This document shows, one piece after another, positions 34,525 to 37,974 of a stretch of 37,974 nt of DNA. Position 1 is the first letter of the stretch, and the number at the start of each line of letters is the position of its first letter. The stretch lies in assembly GCA_000969725.1 (NCBI GenBank), contig JXSR01S010357.1; one strand, 5' to 3'. The notes under the pieces are model-generated. The model did not search any database. It saw only the letters and a program-made list of their open reading frames with translations, and had not been told where the DNA came from. Position numbers and translations under genes: made by a program. This DNA is from Ophiothrix spiculata (Eukaryota > Echinodermata > Ophiuroidea > Amphilepidida > Ophiotrichidae).

Positions 34525-35040
34525 CGAGGGATCAGAATTTTGCGTGCTTGGGGCTTGCTAGTTGATACTGCAGGGTAAAGTACAACTGTTGATTTTTCAA
34601 CATGCTCTTAAGAAGACATTAGACAGTAAACGTAGTTCCATTGTCGGAAATGATTTGTTTCAGTTTAATGATCTAAAGTTCTAAGGGATCTATATTGATC
34701 ATCTTGATCTAGAATGTGTCGAATATATCAATACCCTTTACTATGTAAATGATGACTTACATCAATGGTTGTTGCCTTAATTTTTTTTTATATAAAAAAG
34801 CTAAAGCAACTGTCGAATAAACCTTAGGGTTTTAGTAAAATCTCATTAAATTATGTAATAAAAACTATGATTTTAAATAAAAAGAAAACTCATTATTTTT
34901 CAAATTTGCTACCAACACATACGTAGCTTTATATTATGAAAACTCCAAAAATGAGCATAGTTTTTCGAGAATTGCAAAAAACACGTATCTTTATGTTGAA
35001 AAGATTAATAATTTGAGGATTGTTAACTTTGGGATAATTC

Positions 35041-35670
35041 TATAGGCTCATTCCAGTGAAAACTAAACCTTTTTGATTTCAAGTAAAAAATCAGCCTTTT
35101 TATTCGACCATATGAGCAGTTTTTTCAGTCATACGTTTGTTACTCGGTATGTGAAAAGTATTTTCTAATCAGAAATTTTGAATTTTTACTACCCGTGCAT
35201 GAATGAGCACATGTTTTCATTCAAAAATGTCACAAACGTTATCAAAAAGTTACACCAAAATGTCACAAACGTTACCAGACGTTACCAAACAAAACATTGC
35301 ATTAAATGAAATCCTGACGCTAGAATTTCCTACCACTTTTATGAACTATTTGTAAATATGTTACCAATCATCTGTGAAAAGCGCAATAAAAAATTCGGAA
35401 ACATGTCAGAGAAATTTTACTTTGAAGTCATTTGGAACAAAAAAACATTTCCGTGCGCGGTCACAAACGTTACCGAACGTTACATGAAGTTAATTCAGTA
35501 TTTTGGCAATTATTTTAATCTTTAAACACCTGCATGTCTTGATCCCACCAGTGAGCATCATTATCAACAACAGCCTCGTTGATATAATGTTTATGCTAGG
35601 TTCTGTGGCCATTTAAAAGTGAAATTTTCCAATTTTTCGGTCACAAACGTTACTTTGGAATCATCCTATA
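35041..35670. mobile_element. Inverted-repeat element with TCACAAACGTTAC motifs (about 630 bp)
   Basis: The left end TATAGGCTCATTCCA and the right end read inward, TATAGGATGATTCCA, match at 13 of 15 bases, with possible TA flanks. GTCACAAACGTTAC-type motifs recur at about 35229, 35262, 35459 and 35640, some followed by a second ACGTTAC. No coding frame is present. A non-autonomous Tc1/mariner-like element is likely, but the repeats are imperfect. Confidence 0.5.
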
Positions 35671-36097
35671 TCTTGGTGTGTCAATGTTCTTTTCCGATTA
35701 CGTTTTTGTTCAATTGCTATTGTATTTCAATAGGAAAGTTGACAAGATTGTACCGGTAAATTTGCTTGCCATTTTCTAAACAGTAATAATTTACAGCAGA
35801 GTTTATTTGATAATTTAATATTTCATTAATTTGCATTGTCTCATCTTTATATATTGATATTTTGAGAATAGAGCATATACGTTATAGATCTTCATTTGAA
35901 AACAATTTTGTGTCTGATTACAAAGGGAAAAAACAAATAATATTCACAGCTACAGACAGCTACGGATAATAATCCGTTGGCATTTTTTCCTTTCCCTTTC
36001 AGTTTTATCTATTATTCTGTGTTTAAGAGGAAAAAAACGAAAATATTTCACCTTTGAATTTACCTGCTTTGAAAATCGCTCATGATTTACCAAATAC
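35671..36097. other. AT-rich non-coding DNA
   Basis: No gene, repeat or RNA gene is seen. Confidence 0.4.
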
Positions 36098-36229
36098 CTT
36101 CACTGTTGAAATTTCAGGTGACTATATAGGAAGTTATAGCTACAAAGCAATTTCCGTAATGGTCACTGATAGTGATTAAAGGGCTGATAAGGTTTCAATG
36201 TGACAGGTAAATACCCATGGTTATTGGGT
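36098..36229 (+). repeat. Diverged 115-bp unit, copy 2 of 3
   Basis: The closest relative of copy 1, sharing TTATAGCTACA, CAATTTCCGTAATGGTCACT and GACAGGTAAAT. Lies about 1.7 kb from copy 1, with the element at 35041-35670 between them. Confidence 0.8.
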
Positions 36230-36519
36230 ATCAGAGATCTAAGTGCTGATTGCTATCACCAGATAAGAAGTACAATGTTTATTGTTGCAAATAGTTTAAA
36301 GTTTATTTTCTGTACTAAGTTTCTGTTAAATTATGTAGTTGACGTTTTGATATTAGAGTTCCCTTCATGGATGTGAATAGTTTCAACGTTTCTTTGATTG
36401 TATTTTTTACTTTTATATATACCATAGAGCATTCTTATCTTATGGATATTCATTTCAATTGAAAACGGAATTTTATATAAAATGTTTCAACCATTGCGAG
36501 TAATGTACATAATACACTT

Positions 36520-36630
36520 CTTCACTTTTGAGGTATGTTCTACAGGAAGTTTTACATTCAGAATAATTTCCTTAATGGTCATTGGAGATGATTAAAGGGT
36601 CATAGCGGTTACAATACGATAGGTGTATGT
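36520..36630 (+). repeat. Diverged 115-bp unit, copy 3 of 3
   Basis: More diverged, but aligned by CTTCACTTTTGAGG, ACAGGAAGTTTTACA, ATTTCCTTAATGGTCATTGG and GATTAAAGGGTCATAGCGG. Confidence 0.65.
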
Positions 36631-37700
36631 ATAAGGTCTGATTTGTTTGATATATTTTGCAGTTGATCATAGTATGCATGAAGAGAAGATTAAGTTTTTT
36701 ATATTTTGCCATCTTACGAGTACGTTAATTGATAGCATGCATGAAGCGAAGGTCTAGTCTTTTATCACATTTGATTTCAAAATGATATTCGAGTCTCCAA
36801 AATGCAGTGGAAACTATTTCTCTTTTCATGATTAAAAAATTGACGGTATATACATCGGGACGAAACATGAATTTCGGGACGGTAAATGTGTTTGCCCAAC
36901 CAGTACTTAGAACCTATGCAAATGACCTCATTAGACGAAATTAAATTTTCATTTCCCGGGCATATCCCGGTTGAATATCAGGATAACTCGGTCGCTAGAT
37001 TTTTTTTTCTCGACGTGACCTGTCGGATAGTTTGGACTTCGAACCTCTATAATCACAAGGGGTTAATGCAATGAAGATGTGGATGAGAAAATGTATTCAA
37101 AAAAAGTTTTTTAATAAGATAAGTCTATTTTTGACAGTTGAGAATAAAAATTCTTCATTTCATTACATTTTTTTTTAAATGTCAATTTTAAGCTTTTAAA
37201 ATCATGAGGTCAAATCTGATTACGTGTAGCGTGTTTTACAAAATTGTATGTGAAATGGCTTATACAAACGGCAAGATGAGATCTCAGACATCATACATAT
37301 GAAATTTAAAAAATATATATATCTTTCCTGTAAGACTCTTAAAACAGTAAATAAATCGAGGTGAAATTCAGTACAATTATACATTCGCAAGAGACATGAT
37401 GTCGGTCATCACATTATCCCGATATACACAGCGAATATCGTAAACGACAAGTCACACTTTTCGAAGGTTTTGGGCTATATCAGGCAAATCTGACGTCATT
37501 TACCATGCCACATGTAGTCTACGTGTGACTGGGACATGTGCTCTGACTGTGCATATAATTTTAATACGGGCTATTGGGAAATGATTTTATCATGTTTATC
37601 TATAGAAATTCTTGTGTAAAAATAGTTTATTGAAGGAATATCAATCTTATATGATGGAAAAAAATAATACTTTGTTTTCAAATGGAAAAAAAAAGAAAAA
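36631..37700. other. Non-coding DNA with a short local repeat
   Basis: No gene is supported. GCATGCATGAAG-like strings at about 36675 and 36735 form a weak local duplication. The 62-codon plus frame at 36886-37074 lies in a slightly GC-richer patch without domain or splice support. Confidence 0.4.
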
Positions 37701-37707
37701 AAGAGAA

Positions 37708-37781
37708 GGCGCCGTCAGGATTCGAAACTGGTACCTCTCGCATCAAAAGCGAATAGTATATCCACTATACGCTATCGAGAT
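37708..37781 (-). tRNA. tRNA-Gln(TTG)-like pseudogene
   Basis: On the minus strand TAGCGTATAGTGG fits an A box and GTTTCGAATCC fits a B box. The anticodon stem TTCGC/GCGAG closes a seven-base loop TTTTGAT with anticodon TTG. The D stem pairs GTAT with ATAC. Against a working tRNA, the acceptor ends (ATCTCGA and CGGCGCC) do not pair and the T stem is only partly paired. T runs directly downstream on the minus strand (37684-37702) could end a pol III transcript. A decayed tRNA or a tRNA-derived SINE head is most likely. Confidence 0.5.
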
Positions 37782-37974
37782 CTCGCTGAAATCGAGAGGG
37801 TGTTTTACTTATATGTACCTAATAATAGTCAATGCTGCGTAATTGATCACTTCCGGGGTTATATGATATTTTGCGTAGAAATTTGATGCTTTATTTGGCC
37901 TCATTGGACATTTGCTTACGTGGTACGTGTTTTACGCAGAATTATCGCAAATGTTTTAGGAAATCTGTTAAAAA
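37782..37974. other. Window edge, nothing recognised
   Basis: No gene or repeat was identified in the last 190 bases. Confidence 0.4.

Noticed and set aside
34428..36595. Shared short peptide ending at the same TAA in the three 115-bp units, after an AG resembling a splice acceptor
   Set aside because: Copies 1 and 2 differ only by replacement changes in that frame, and upstream indels shift the frame.

Overview
This window looks like an intergenic (possibly partly intronic) stretch of an AT-rich metazoan genome, most plausibly a marine invertebrate. That is inferred from long non-coding sequence, spliceosomal-type signals, many small inverted-repeat DNA transposons, tRNA-derived sequences, minisatellites and a run of Ns. 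I cannot name the species. No complete protein gene can be supported. Nearly all open reading frames of 60-131 codons lie in AT-rich or repeat DNA and look like chance. Two coding candidates remain: a short minus-strand first exon with a signal peptide at the left edge (127-229), whose gene would continue outside the window, and a 119-codon minus-strand open frame at 29120-29479.

The dominant structure is a segmental duplication. A unit of about 6.9 kb (copy A, about 8588-15460) recurs in the same orientation as copies B (about 16640-19604) and C (about 19806-26291). B carries only the left part of the unit and C lacks its extreme left end, so the part matching A 9838-11770 is present three times. 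B and C resemble each other more than either resembles A. This suggests an older tandem duplication followed by a second one inside the right-hand copy. Some islands stay about 95% alike while other parts of the unit have drifted much further.

Comparing the copies dates several transposon insertions, because an empty site survives in a sister copy. Examples are a 418-bp hAT-like element with an 8-bp target duplication (12455-12872) and a 653-bp TA-flanked element built from GATC-centred palindromes and carrying a tRNA-like sequence (17576-18228). Other mobile elements are a nested pair at 8183-8517, a hAT-like element holding the 835-base assembly gap (23292-24674), a fold-back element at 24752-24950, a complex 229-bp-arm inverted repeat at 27157-27790, two copies of one small element 25 kb apart (7397-7622 and 32482-32739), and a terminal-inverted-repeat element at 35041-35670.

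The right third (26.3-38 kb) is non-duplicated sequence with a CTAGTCCGAA minisatellite that switches orientation, a SINE-like fragment, three diverged copies of a roughly 115-bp unit, and a tRNA-Gln-like pseudogene at the end. I see no bacterial-type operon, CRISPR array or other gene system here. The most interesting material is the duplication history, the conserved non-coding islands and the hairpin-forming elements.
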